The notes beneath the pieces were generated by a model. That model did no database searches. It was not told the DNA's origin and saw nothing but the letters and a program-made list of their open reading frames with translations. The translations under genes were made by a program, and so were the position numbers. From Meles meles (lineage: Eukaryota; Chordata; Mammalia; Carnivora; Mustelidae): 64,000 nucleotides of DNA. Numbering within the stretch: the stretch's first letter is position 1; every line of letters starts with the position of its first letter. The stretch spans positions 113,682,537-113,746,536 of the forward strand of contig NC_060087.1 in assembly GCF_922984935.1 (NCBI RefSeq), written 5' to 3'. Shown here one piece after another: positions 1 to 12,346 of this stretch.

Positions 1-2245
1 TTATAGGTACAGCAATCACGTGGTAAAAGCCTGCTTTGGAGGGATGCCAGGGTTGATATGCTGTAGGAAGTCAATTGTAAAAGTCACACACAATGGGTAT
101 ACCTGATTTCTCCCCGTGTATTTTTTTGCAGATTTTTTTAAAATATGAATTTGTGTAGCTTGTTGACTGGAGTCAGATAAATCGGCCCCCTTCTCCGTTT
201 TGTGCCAACAGTTCTACATGTAGAAGGCTACGATTTTCAATTCGAATACCGAAAGAATCAAATTCTTGCCAAGAGAACACAGCTGGGCAGAAGCGGAGGC
301 AAAGGCTTTCTCCCATCACTCACTTTTGTCTTCCTTGCTGGAAATTTTCCCCACTGTAAGCTCAACAAACAAGTCATCATTTCTTTGGTATTTATTACAA
401 TGTTAATCATACATACGCACAAAGATAACATGGTACTGACTTTTGGGAAGCAGGCACTTTTATAGATTATTTTCATTTTAATTATTTTCATATTAATTAT
501 CAATAATTTTAATTTTAACTTCAGTGTGCAAGCCTCAGTTAAAAGAAAAATACAATTTCACTGTGCAAAAGGGCTCTGATACAACTACTACTAATAATAA
601 TAATCACTGATACTAATCAAACACAAAAAGGACCCACTTGCAAATCCAGCTTTTTTACTGAATCCAATAAGTAATTATAATAATAATAAACCAGAGAGAA
701 GACCCTGGAGGAAGAGGTGAGATGCTTAAGAAGTGTGGCTAATTGGTAACATGGAACAAGATCTTTGAAGAGGTATCAGACTAAATTAATTAGTTAAGAG
801 AGGCACAGAGTTCACAACTTGATTACCAAGCTGTTTGATTCCCTCAAACAATAGCCTTAATTTAAACCAACCATATGAACTTGTCTTCCTGTGCAGGCCT
901 TTCAATTACCAAGCAAGGAGTTGAAAATTGTTGATCACAGACTGAATAAGCCCATTCATGCTATCATTTTAAGTTTGGATCCGCTGAATATTTTTACTTG
1001 AACGAAGTACAAAGATATCCTAACTTAAATGTAAAATCATCTGGCTTGCTTCTTGATTTAGGATACTCGAGATATCTATTTTCTCCAGTGTTAAATGGTA
1101 AGGAAGACATTTAAACTAGAAATCATAAACAGGAAAGTAAAAGCAAAGATTTCTCAGTTGTTTTAGAAATCTATTTAAAGAACTTTTTTTTTTTTTTCTG
1201 GGGAGGAGTGTCTTTTAATCTAAGTTATTTTGTGCAGTATTTTCTCTTGGAAGGAAGATGTGATGCAACTATTTTGATGTCGGTTGATAGAATATTCTTA
1301 AATTCTTATCAACAAGTAGTGTTTGCCCAGTGAGTTGAAATGTAGTATAAAAAACAAAAGTTGAAGTTATAAAATTATATCTACATATATTTACATACAC
1401 TATCACATACACATTTGTGTCTATGTACACATTTTGAGAGAGGTAGGGGATACAGCTTTAATGCAATTTAATCCTTAGGATGTGGTATTCATTTTAAACA
1501 TCAATTCCCAGACATCCCACCTAAGAAATACCTCCCCCCGCCTTTTTTTTTTTTACCTGGAACATGTGGCAAAATAAACACAGATCGGGGAATGCGGGTT
1601 TAGATAATTAGTACCTTTACAATAACTTCAAAGATTTAAGTTTTTCAACATGTCACCAAATTTGCATAATTTCCCCTTTAGAATAAAAAGCATTTGCAGA
1701 ACCTCAAAGCAACAACCCTCTCTCTTTGACTAGAATCAACAGCAATCCAGACATTAAGTATAAGGTTTACATTCAAGATATTTTGCACCGATAACCATCA
1801 GCTGCTGAGAAAGAAAGAAGAAGATATGTTCTAAAAGGGAAATTGGGGAGGGTGGCTCCAGTAAGGAGAACTGAATCTGGACCCGAGGCTTATTTTTTGA
1901 ATTACACGGTGAAAGAGAAAATCCACAAGAACCGGAAGTTGCCAGACGCAACACAGGGAAGGTGCTGCCCGTGTTGAAATTTCTAACTTTATGAAGAACT
2001 TACACGGGATCCTAGTCTAAAGGGAAATCATAAAGGGAAAGCACAATCTTGGCAGTTATAGTCCAATATCGTTATTCTTTACAGCTTTCCCCACTTGACT
2101 TTCATTTTCCCGGAGCCCTATATTATGGAAAGAAAGATGTCAGTCACATGTGCATGAATTCAGTAGCACCGAGAGGTGCCATTTAAAAATGATTTTATCT
2201 ATTATCTATTATTTTGCTGAATTCTGCTTTGTTTTGTTCCAACCT
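1..2245. other. Single-copy AT-rich non-coding DNA
   Basis: No repeat family, RNA gene or convincing exon was recognised. There are short ATT/ACT triplet runs near 583-604 and 676-688 and T-runs near 1,183-1,198 and 1,543-1,555. The open frames here are under 90 codons, overlap on both strands and resemble nothing known to me. It could be intron or intergenic DNA of the gene that starts in the CpG island at 16.2-17.5 kb. Confidence 0.6.
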
Positions 2246-2258
2246 ATCCCAGTTTTTT

Positions 2259-2448
2259 TTTTAAGATTTTATTTATTTATTTGACAGAAGGAGAGATCAC
2301 AAGTAGGCAGAGAGGCAGGCAGAGGGGGCGGGGGAAGCAGGCTCCCCGCGGAGCAGAGCGCCCGATGCGGGGCTCGATCCCAGGACCCTGAGATCATGAC
2401 CTGAGCCGAAGGCAGAGGCTTTAACCCACTGAGCCACCCAGGCACCCC
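2259..2448 (-). mobile_element. Carnivore tRNA-Lys SINE (SINEC), antisense
   Basis: The element reads 5'->3' on the minus strand: tRNA-like head (GGGTGGCTCAGTGG with Pol III A box, GATCGAGCCCC as B box), CT-rich middle and AT-rich tail, seen here as T-run plus 'atttatttat'. Imperfect target-site duplications 'atcccagtttttt' (2246-2258) and 'atctcagtttttt' (2449-2461) flank it, so it is a full-length retrotransposed copy. It is non-coding. Confidence 0.95.
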
Positions 2449-2461
2449 ATCTCAGTTTTTT

Positions 2462-4205
2462 AAAATTTTTTTTAATTTTAATTTTATTTTATTTATTGTT
2501 TTTGGTGACAAGCCTAATCTTATACCTTAAGGGCAAAAAGAATAAACACCAGAGTTCCTCATGGTTTGCTTAATCCGGTATGCTTACTACTGGGCATATT
2601 AACACAGGCGCTGCACAAGCAGGGGGCCATGCTGTACATATCTAGCCATTTACAGACACTTCTTAATGTTCTATAGATGATGAATGAAAGGAGGATCAAA
2701 GATCAAATTCTGCTTCACCTCCTTCTGCCTGCCAGCCAGTAAGCATCATCTAAGTCACTCCTGCCTTAACCACACAACAGCACTCTTTCCTTTCCTTAAT
2801 CAAGGAGATTCCTCCTCCCTACCACCCCCTGCCCCTCCCCCCCGCCCCGCCCCATTTCCCCGCCTTCTCCTCTTGGTCCTGCTTAGGCTGCCTTGGCCAC
2901 TCCTAGAGGTGAGACACGGACTCCCATAGCTGCTGGGTTACTTTCTCTGCCTTGCGCACAAGTTCGAATCAACTTTGTTCTGGGCCTTTCTACAGGCTGT
3001 TTCACTCAACTTAATCGTCCTGACGTTTTAACTCTTCATCCACCGGACACTTCCTATCCGGCTGCAGCACCAGCCACCAGAGAGCAAAACCAGTGTTTTC
3101 GTTCTACAGGGATGAGTGCCAGATCCATGTTGGCTTGACTTCCCAGGAGACAAATGCCTTCGCTGATGGAAGAGGCTGCCCATGGGACTCAACTTGGTCC
3201 TAAAGTAGATGAAGAGAACAGGGACAAAGAAGAAGTGATCCTGTGCTGGGGGGGGAGGGTGTGGTACTGAAAAGTGAGCAAGGAACTGGAGGTGCCATTT
3301 TTAGCCCGATAACTATTAGATGCCAAGGAGAGTCCTTGCCGGGTTAGAACCCATGGGATTTCAGAGCTAAAGGGAATTTCGTCATAACAGAAACAAAGCA
3401 CCTAGCAGAGCATCTGGCATATAGTCATTGTTTGATAAATGTCAGCTGATTCTAAATAAACACCTATTATAGGATTTTTTATTGGGTGTGAAAATGGGGG
3501 TTCAAATTTTATTCCTATATAAACTCCTGCCTGTGGATATGAAGATTGATTTAAAAGTCCAAGACATTCCTGGAGGTGAAGGTGGTAATAAAAGCCGCCA
3601 CTCAAGAACTCCGAGAGCCCGCGTCACCCCATCTGGGCCTGCCAGCATGAGGACACATCCAGGGAAGTCACAGGCCCCTGGCATCTCACCTGGTGACGGT
3701 GTCTGCCACTGTTCCCCCTGAGCAAATCAGAAAGGGACCCTTAGTGCCACAAAAGAAAGCCATAGTCTTTCTTGCTTTGATTTTCTGACTTCCTATTTCC
3801 TAAATCTGCTTTGCTTTAGGAAGCTAAAAGCAGGCTGCCTCAGAAATCTGGAGGCGTACTTCACACTACTCTCTTTATAGGAACCCAAGGAGACCCAGCT
3901 GATTTTCACTTAAAAACAAACCAACCTCTCCTTTCAGGAGGGTTGGGTTGGGTTTGAATTGTTACCAACCAGAAGGAACAGTAGGAGCCGGGGCTCCTGT
4001 CCTGGCTCCTGTCCTCGAACTAAGATGATCAGGCTTTTGCTTTCCTTCTGCCTAATCATGGCAGGCTTCCTGCTAATGGCGGCAATGCTTCAGACCAAGG
4101 GGTTTTCCTCATGGATAAGCCAACAGCAGTATCAACGTCTTCCCTTTTTTCTGGCTGATACGGTTCCACAAGAATGAGGACTATGTGATAAGGGATTATC
4201 CCAGC
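2462..4205. other. Single-copy stretch with a G4-prone C-tract and short ORFs
   Basis: Contains a C-rich run at 2825-2853 (see findings), a possible MIR 3' end at 3,395-3,465, and a CACCAG|GTGAGA-type donor on the minus strand at 3,691 beside GC-richer sequence (3,590-3,720). A 50-codon frame at 4,026-4,175 encodes a hydrophobic N-terminus but has no recognised relative. None of these amounts to a supported gene. Confidence 0.5.
3395..3465 (+). repeat. MIR 3'-end fragment
   Basis: The text 'catctggcatatagtcat' followed by 'tgataaatgt' matches the conserved 3' portion of the ancient tRNA-derived MIR SINE on the plus strand. It is short and diverged. Confidence 0.6.
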
Positions 4206-4224
4206 AAAAGACTGGCAAATCTAG

Positions 4225-4405
4225 GGGCGCCTGGGTGACTCAGTCATTAAGCGTCTGCCTTGGCTCAGGTCATGATCACAGGGCCCTGGGACTGAGCCCC
4301 ACATGTGGCTCCCTGCTCAGCGGGGAGCCTGCTTCTCCCTCTTCCCCTGCCTGCCTCTCCCTGCTTGTGCACTCTCTCTCTAATAAAGAAATAACATCTT
4401 AAAAA
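4225..4405 (+). mobile_element. Carnivore SINEC, sense
   Basis: Full-length tRNA-Lys-type SINE: head 'ggcgcctgggtgactcag', CT-rich body, tail 'aataacatctt' plus A9. Perfect 19-bp target duplications beginning 'aaaagactggcaaatc' lie at 4206-4224 and 4406-4424, so this is a fairly recent insertion. The 'gcttgtgcactctc' middle marks an older subfamily than most copies here. Confidence 0.97.
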
Positions 4406-4424
4406 AAAAGACTGGCAAATCTAG

Positions 4425-6862
4425 CATTTCTTTCTTCCTTCCCATCTTCCTTCTTCGTTCTAGAAGTCTGTTTGCCCTCACGGTCTCAATGCCTTCTGAG
4501 GGAAATTTCTGCTCACTATAAATGAAAGGAACTCACCTGCTGAAGGTCTTGAATCCTCTGTCTACTTCAAAGTTTTAAAGGTAATTTGGCAGACGTGTCA
4601 TGTGAGGGAGCAAAATATTTCACAGACACACTGAGAAATGGGAGAACGCCGTGTGACGTGAACAAGAGCCTGGGGTTTAGTTGGCTTTCACATACCTTCT
4701 TACATAGCCTTTTCTTATCACTAATCATTTGCCGAGTATTCCAGAACCAAAACCCCAGAAGGCTAAAGTGAAAAGAAAAAAAAAGGAGCTGACACCCCAA
4801 ACCAATGACTAATTTTGTTTGCCTAAAACACACGACAAACCGTATGCTTACTGCAGCTGGAAATCCTGACTAACTCATGCTCTAGATGCCCACACCTTAT
4901 TACACCTACTCCAGGCTGCTCTGTAAATGCTGTTTATGGAGCAATCGATGCTGTAAACCAAGTTATTCTCCAGCCTAAAAACATACATAGTTGTGCTATC
5001 TAAGGAGCTTTAATGAACAGAGTAAGAAGTCGCTAAAAGCTGTCACTCCCAGGATCTGGAAATTTTCGCAGGTTCACCCAACAGCGTTGTGTTTGTTTTT
5101 CTCATTGTCAATAGAGTAATGTATGTAACCAGGTTTTTCGGCGGGTTTCTCTTTGGGGGGGGCAGGAATGATGGAGTAATACTTTATTATTGTGCTTAAT
5201 TTGTTTTACATCTCATTTCATCAATTGATTGCTAATTACACAACCATTAGCTGTGTAAATCTTTTTCTATTCTTAAGTTTGAAATAGGATGTATCTCAAG
5301 AGGGAGAGGAGAACTCATTGACAGTGACAGAATTTAGTTACCAACTCATTAGAACTGAGATTGTATTTTATTTTCAGAGCGGTAACTTGAGTTTAACATT
5401 TAAATGTCTGTGATGAAAAGCCTATTTCATCTCAGATTCTCAGAGTTGAGAAAGCAGTAGTAAGATATAGTGACACAGGGAGGCAGCTGAGGGAGGCGGA
5501 GGGGGGTGTGGGGGGGATCAGGAGGGTAAGGAGTGAAGACAAGATCCTTAGGCTCCAACAGGAGACTCCAAGTGCCCCAGAAGGCAATATTTTCCTCCCC
5601 TCTAACAATTATTTAAGTCAAAGGAATATGCAGAGATTGTCCAGGCTTCTAAGGATGTTTCCAATCTCCTAAGAGACCCCACTCAGTACTTCCTGTGACT
5701 TTATCTTTTTCTTTTCTACTACTGGGCTTAATTCTCATGAGTATAAAATAGTAACAAGAAAGGCTATGTGGCTGTTGTCTTCTCTATTTGTATAATCATT
5801 TGCATCAGTATCCTAGGTATATTTAACAGACGCTTGGCTTCTGCTTCCCGCCCACAATTTTCAAATTCACTTAATGTGTGCCTTTGTTCGTTGCAGGAAA
5901 AAACAACCATGCTCAGGTTTTCTTCCAAATCTACGGTAAATGTGTACATTTATATTTGTTTAAAAATCAGCTCTCTTCTTGCAAATACGTTCTCTCAGGA
6001 TGGGACCGTTTTTGATTTCTAAAAAGTCAAAAGTAATTTTTGAACTCTTTTAACTTACATTTAACTCCTCTTAAAATAAAGTGGGCTCTTCCCTCATCTA
6101 AATTTTCTTGACAATTCTTTTCCTACTAGAAGCAACTCAGGCCCAACTATCCCAAGATTTTTCGTGTGTATGTGTATGTGTGTTTTTACCCTTAAGATGT
6201 CCTTTTCTATCTTGGGTTCCCAGCTAGCACTGTTTTCTGTGTCTCATGTTTTCGGAATACCACTTGGTAAATACATAATACCCAAAGTGCATCTCCTTAG
6301 GACTAAAAATACCACAGACATCAACCTTACAGCGTTCCAATGGCAATACGTCTCACTTCACAGTTTCCAAAACAGACACGTGACTGTCAAGGTAGTGAAC
6401 GAACCTTGCTTAGTATGTCAGCGCCCTACCTTTCCCTCAAATACAGACGACAAACCATTACCGACCCAGTTTGAAATAACATCCACTAGAGCACTGACTT
6501 TTCAACTTTTTTGCCAGCAACAGTAAGAAACACATATCACATCTTAAGTGTGTACGTGTCTAGATGTGAAAAAGTCTTACCAAAAATATCTAACCTTCCT
6601 ACATGATATATTCTGATATTTTCCTACTATCTTATTCAATTTTGTTTTTAAAAAGTGCTAGTCACAACCTACTACACGGATTTCATCATGCGCTAATGAG
6701 TTGTTGCCTACCACTTAAAAACTATGACGACAGAATGAGTGGACTTTTCCCATACCACGAGGTGATGTTGGCTCCCTACACATATATATAGTAGGGTAAA
6801 TCTTCATTAACTTTGACGCCACTGAGACAGGCTATGGTAGTTACCTGAGCAAGGTATATATC
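4425..6862. other. Single-copy DNA with candidate conserved regulatory block
   Basis: No transposon recognised. The part at about 4,905-5,300 is unusually rich in TAATTA, ATTAG, TGTTTA, GTAAAC and CAATTG-type sites, as vertebrate ultraconserved enhancers often are (see findings). A G-rich tract lies at 5,479-5,530. Short frames at 5,768-6,022 and 6,164-6,526 have no recognised similarity and are not supported as genes. Confidence 0.5.
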
Positions 6863-6878
6863 AAAAATCTATTTTTGA

Positions 6879-7064
6879 GGGGCACCGGGGTGGCTCAGTG
6901 GGTTAAAGCCCCTGCCTTAAGCTCCAGTCATGATCCCCGAGTCCTGGGATCGAGCCCCACATCGGGCTCTCTGCTCAACGGGGAGTCTGCTTCCTCCTCT
7001 CTCTCTGCCTGCCTCTCTGCCTACTTGTGATCTGTCTGTCAAATAAATAAATAAAATCTTTAAA
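6879..7064 (+). mobile_element. Carnivore SINEC, sense
   Basis: Full-length copy with the mustelid-type right end 'cctacttgtgatctg' and tail 'aaataaataaataaaatc' plus A-run. Perfect 16-bp target duplications 'aaaaatctatttttga' at 6863-6878 and 7065-7080. Confidence 0.97.
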
Positions 7065-7265
7065 AAAAATCTATTTTTGAATATATTTTTAAATAACGTA
7101 TAAAGAGTCTGCTAAACAAAATAATGTCAAGATGAAATGTACTAACCTCTTGGAACGAGATACTTCTAACATTTCTTGGATCATTATTTAAATGCAGCTG
7201 TGCTAATTATAAATGAGTGTTCGTTTTCAGGCCAGTAGAGTATCTGCTTAGAAAAACCTGGTTTG

Positions 7266-7464
7266 GGGCACCTGGGTGGCTCAGTGGGTTAAAGCCTCTG
7301 CCTTCAGCTCAGGTCATGATCTCGGGGTCCTGGGATCGAGCCCCGCATCGGGCTCTCTGCTCAGCAGGGAGCCTGCTTCCTCCTCTCTCTCTCTGCCTGC
7401 CTCTCCGCCTACTTGTAATTTCTGTCTTTCAAATAAATAAATAAAGTCCTTAAAAAAAAAAAAA
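7266..7464 (+). mobile_element. Carnivore SINEC, sense
   Basis: Full-length copy of the same subfamily as the 6.9 kb element, 200 bp downstream in the same orientation. Perfect target duplications 'agaaaaacctggtttg' at 7250-7265 and 7465-7480 and a 14-nt A-rich tail suggest a young insertion. Open frames of 75-83 codons crossing it are SINE artefacts. Confidence 0.97.
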
Positions 7465-7480
7465 AGAAAAACCTGGTTTG

Positions 7481-10400
7481 TTCTCAGTCCGAAACATTTT
7501 GTAGACCAGAATATTGCCTTTAACCTGAGTTCGCAAAATTTTAGCATATCAACATTCAAACTCAAGAATGTTCAAAAAATAAAATCACTTTTTAAAAAAA
7601 TATGTATTTTGGAGTCATCCAGTCACTCTTTATAAATCTCTTCGAGGTCTCATCTCATAGCCACAACAGTAATGGGTATACAGTACATTTGTAGAGTGTT
7701 TTAAACTTCAGAAAACTCTTCTATTTTGTGAGCTGGTAATGACCAGAAATCCTTGGATTACTGGATATTTAAAAAAGCATATAATGACATTTGCCAGACC
7801 CCAAAATGAAACTTAATATTTGGTTTGTTGTGCACGTGACAGATGACCCAATCCCATGAAGAAAGCCAGGGGTCTGGCCTGTAATGACCGCCTGTATTTT
7901 AGAGGTCCAGCCTACCCCCTGCATTCCCTCCCCCCACCCCACAATGTGGAAGACATGAAAGAAATTAAAATTTCAAGGTAAAGGATCAAGCCATGTTCAG
8001 AAGTGGGGGTGTCACACAACCTCCCCTGTGCAGCAGTATTTACTAAAGAACTGCGAACAGATGTTTATCTTTCATGAACATTTAACATTTGGGCAAATTG
8101 GAGGCTTAGGAAGTGAAGGGAGTGAAGGACAGGCCAGGAAGTCCAGAATTCCTGGATGCAAACCTAATCTCGGTCTGACTCTGTTTTTGCTCTAAATCAA
8201 TGCCAAACTCTTCACACCTCAGCTGCTTTACAGCAGGCAAGAATTATGCTGGGGACAAAACCACTTCCTGGGAATGTCTTAGGTTAAACGGTTAATATTA
8301 CAGCCCTCACCCTCTAAGGTACTTCCACAGAAGGCCAAGTGCTCCTTGTGCACCTTATTTACCTTCATTATATCAGGGAATCGAAATGCAATATTGGTGT
8401 CCTGTGAAACTGACCTTGAAAAGAGATCATCCCTTCCATCCCCAAGTTCTCGTCCGCCTTAGCAACGATCCGTTATTCAACCAGTTAGGAAAGTCAACCA
8501 TGGGATCTTGGAGGTTTTCAAGGTAGCTCTAACACCTGCGAGTTGAGCATTTTCCCAGTTAATTGATACTTCGGCCAGTTCAGGGCCCTCCTCCTTTCGT
8601 GTCCCTTCTCCACTGGGTTGCCAACCAAAAGGAAATGCCCTACCCACCCGAGTCCTGATCTGGCAACCTGGGGGCCAGTTCTTTGGTTCCTGTCCTGAAA
8701 AGCGGCTCCATTTCCCAGACCACCAGGCCCTGCCTCCCCAGGGGCCTCTGCCCACGAGGCTCTGGGCTCTTCAAAGGGCAGAATGTGGTTTCACTTTCTC
8801 CTCACCACCTTCTGATAAAAGAGCCCTGGTCCCTTCATGGCATTTAATGAACGGTCCTCTCCTCCTGGATTTGGACTTTTGGCCTTTCCAACCGGTCATT
8901 AACTGGCAGGAAATGCCCTCGTTGGCAATCACTATTGTGTAAATAGAGCTATAAACTCTCGAAGGCCCCGTGCAGTCCCAGCCCCTAAAGCTGCACGTGT
9001 GTGTTGGAGGGGAGGGAACTCTTGATTATAAAAGCACTGCCTTCCAAATTAAACTCAAACCACATGATACAGTCCATAAAATATACAAAACATGCAGTCC
9101 AGTGACAGATTTATTGTGGCCTTACAGAATAAAGCAAAAAAGAGGGGAAAATGTATATGGAAAACACTGCTACTTTTGACCCCAAGGGCCCCCCAAACAG
9201 GAAGCTGAAAACAAATCAGGCAGCTGTGGTCTCGCGAAGTTATGAAGGAGACCAGAGTGCAACCAGCATTTCCTGTCATTGCTTGTCACCGTTTCGGAGT
9301 GCCTCTGTCTGAACTGTTTTCTTTGATGGCTCAAAATACGGAAATTTCTTTGGGGATAGATGGAAGGCTAGGAGGAGGCTTGACAGTGAGAAAATGTGAG
9401 ATTTACCCCCTCACCCCCAAATTTACTTAGTGCAGGTCACAGGACAGTCGCTTGAACATATGCATTTTAAGGACTATAGGAATGGACCACATCAGTAAAA
9501 TAAGCCTTTGGAACCAGACATTAGCTAGCCTCATTGCTTCCTGTTCATTTAGGATCAATTTCCAGAACCACTATTTTATTAGTAAGGGAGAGGACCGCAG
9601 AGTCCAGCATCCCAGAGAAGAGGAACTCACTTCTTAGAGCCAGTCTTTCTGCCCTGGCTCTTTCTCTCCCCACCCCACAAGGACGTCAAAGTGCACGTGG
9701 ATGAGAGCTTTCCAAAGGGATCATACTTTAGAAGCTTTTATTACTATGCTCATCATCACAGTCTTTGCCACACGTGGAAATGTTCTTGTCTTTTTCCAGC
9801 GGTGTGAAATGCCAAGCCCTATGCCACATTGTTCCAGCCTGTCCGCTTCTCAATACAAAGGAGCTCAACCCAAAGGAGTTTTAGCCAGAAAGTAAAAGCA
9901 TTTTGCCCTCCCATTATCACTATGCTGAGGCTCTCAGTACGCACAAATCCCCAGCCAAACCAGGTTTAGCACTCTCAAAAAGTGGATTCACAGGAGTTGC
10001 CTAGGCAAAAGTCAGACCCTACCCCAAACCTAAGGTCCTTCTGAAAAAGGCCCTCTCTCAGGATGCCTGTCAATCAGAGCCCAGACCCAGGCTCTCAGGA
10101 AGCTGGCAGCATGCTTACAGATCGGGGTCTCTGTCTCCACCTGAGGCCACTGCCACGGGCATTCATGAAACAGATCGGGTTACTTGGCACCCCACCCCAT
10201 GTTTTCTGCATTTGGAAGCCCTTAGACCTAAAATGTGACCTTATCATATATACACTTTGTCCGCTTCGCACTTCTGGATAAGCTAAGAAGGTCTTTTCCG
10301 TGCTATCCAATTACTTAGGGAAAATGCTCGTATAAACAAGTTAAGAGTTTAAACTATTCTCAAAATCACTTTGGAAAAGAATCCGCCCCTCTTCCGTGGG

Positions 10401-12300
10401 ACCCTCATCCATCATGGACAGCAAGCACTTTGAATAATGTCACTGCGCTGGGTAACCGAACAGCACCTGCGACTGGACCATCTCCTGAACACCAACTTCT
10501 CGAGGACACAGGTAACCTCCACCTGCCGTGGGTCTCGTTGAATGGGTCTCCATACATTTTTTAACAACTCAGAAAAAGCGTTATATGGTACCTACATCTA
10601 ATGGCAATAAAGCAGCCACCACAGCAGGATGTGTCCACCTTGCCGTCTCAGTTTGTAAAGCAAAAAATAGTAATTATACTAAGGGAAATATGCCCAAGCT
10701 AATATTAAACACAGTGCTTTTCTTTTGCATTATCTTGTTTTCCCTCATGAAGGTTGAAGACTGCAAGACAAAAGGTGAAATGCAAGCTCTCTGGTTCTTT
10801 TACTCGCTCTTATTTTTTTTTTTTTTTTTTTTTTTGCTAACAGGCCATGGTCACCACCCCTCCCCCCTCCCCCCAAAAAACCCTACTCCCTTGTTTGGTC
10901 TCTTCATACTGCCACATAAGGGGAGACTGCAAAGGCTGTACCTAAAGGCTGATGGTCCTCCGGGCGCAAGAGATGATTGTGGGAGACCTGAAACGGCAGC
11001 TCGTTTGTCTCTTGTACCGTGTAGACAGTGCTTTCTGGAGCCAGTAAAAAGAGGCTCTATTCATACCTGTATCTTGGTAAATAAAAACCTATGCAAATTC
11101 AACCTCCAGATGGGCAATCAGGGTTTAACTGCAAATGAGACAGCTCTCAGTGTCCTTTGGGTTTTTGTCAGTGACTTCATCACTGCCTAAACCATGCATG
11201 GCACGAGGCATCGAGTCCGAGTGTTTCTCATTGTGTGCTTTTTCCTTTTCTTTTTTAACCTGGTGCAATGGTTTGGAGAACCATTTCTGCAGAACTTGTT
11301 GCTGAAGACGGATTTCCCTGGGATGGGAAGCGGGGACGGTAAATGCCACCGCAGGTGACAGAAAACACAGCAGCGGGCTGGCAGGCTGCTCCTTGAGGAC
11401 TCAGCCACTGCGTGCTCTCCCCTGAACCCGTTCCAGTTGCTTCTGTGGCCACCAAAGGACACTCGACCTAGGCTTCAGCACGTCTGCTGCTGTTGTTACT
11501 GATGTGGGGGGACCCTAAAGATAGAGATAATGCTACCTGAAATCACAGGAGAGGTGTTCACCAAATCTAAGGACAATTTAGAAAGACTGATCCACACTTC
11601 CTTCTCTTTAACAAACTTTGACAGAGACCCTACTACGTGCCAGGCACTGAGGATGTGAGGTCAGAAGACCCAGCCACCTGTCTAATGATGCACCTGGACA
11701 TTCAGGGACCCCTGCATAAGCCCAAAGAATTGTCTCTCAAACTTTCACACCAAGTGCAGAGGAAGCCAGGAGGCCCAGGGTGCAAAGAAGCCGAGGAGGA
11801 CAATTTGGAGGCCATCTGAATGATCCGAAGTGGAAAAGAAAGGTCAGCAAGCTGCCAGGCTCTAGGACGCTCCCATGGCCTCAGGAGATCAAATAGACTG
11901 TCGGAAGTTTCTAGTGCCAACCCCCTGCATTTCTGTCCAGACCGCCTTTCTCGATCGGAGGCCCTTTCTTCCTGGGCCCTCTGACTTCACCCACTGTGCA
12001 GGCATAAAACAAACTCCTGCCTAAAATGGGAAACAAATCACTCCTCCTCATAAGCCAACTTAGCACTGATGGAAGTGGGCCTTGAGAGAGGACATAGTAT
12101 TTAACAAGCGCGCCTAATTGATTCCTAAATCTCTAACCAGGCTCCTTTCTTCCCCTTAACGCTTTGTTCTCACGGCTGTTATCCAGTTCTGGGATGACTG
12201 TGCTTGAGTTTCTTGAAAAGCATCATGTACCTACAGAGGGCGAATATATATATGTGTGTCATAGACGTATGCATGTGAAGATACATGTGAATATATGCAT
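7481..12300. other. Long single-copy stretch without recognised genes
   Basis: 4.8 kb with almost no recognisable repeats, rare in a window this repeat-rich. It holds the first copy of a dispersed 88-bp duplication (8,309-8,396), a T23 run at 10,813-10,835 and a C-rich tract at 10,857-10,876. A 220-codon frame at 10,528-11,190 runs through the T-run (poly-Phe) and is not credible as a gene. Low repeat density near a CpG-island promoter is compatible with intronic or regulatory DNA under constraint. Confidence 0.5.
11610..11665 (+). repeat. Possible L2/MIR fragment
   Basis: 'ctactacgtgccaggcactg' is the hallmark text of the 3' portion of L2/MIR-type ancient repeats. The flanks are too diverged to extend it. 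Confidence 0.4.
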
Positions 12301-12308
12301 TATGCTCA

Positions 12309-12343
<35 letters not shown>
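12309..12343. repeat. (CA)n microsatellite
   Basis: About 17 uninterrupted CA dinucleotides, preceded by 70 bp of ATATATG/ATGTG-rich sequence. Long pure CA tracts of this kind are normally length-polymorphic. Confidence 0.97.

Positions 12344-12344
<1 letters not shown>

Positions 12345-12346
<2 letters not shown>

Noticed and set aside
3600..3720. Minus-strand exon ending at the CACCAG|GTGAGA donor at 3,691
   Set aside because: No matching acceptor or coding similarity found; a single good donor is not enough.
10528..11190. 220-codon plus-strand frame
   Set aside because: It passes through a T23 run giving a poly-Phe stretch and has no recognisable similarity; chance frame.
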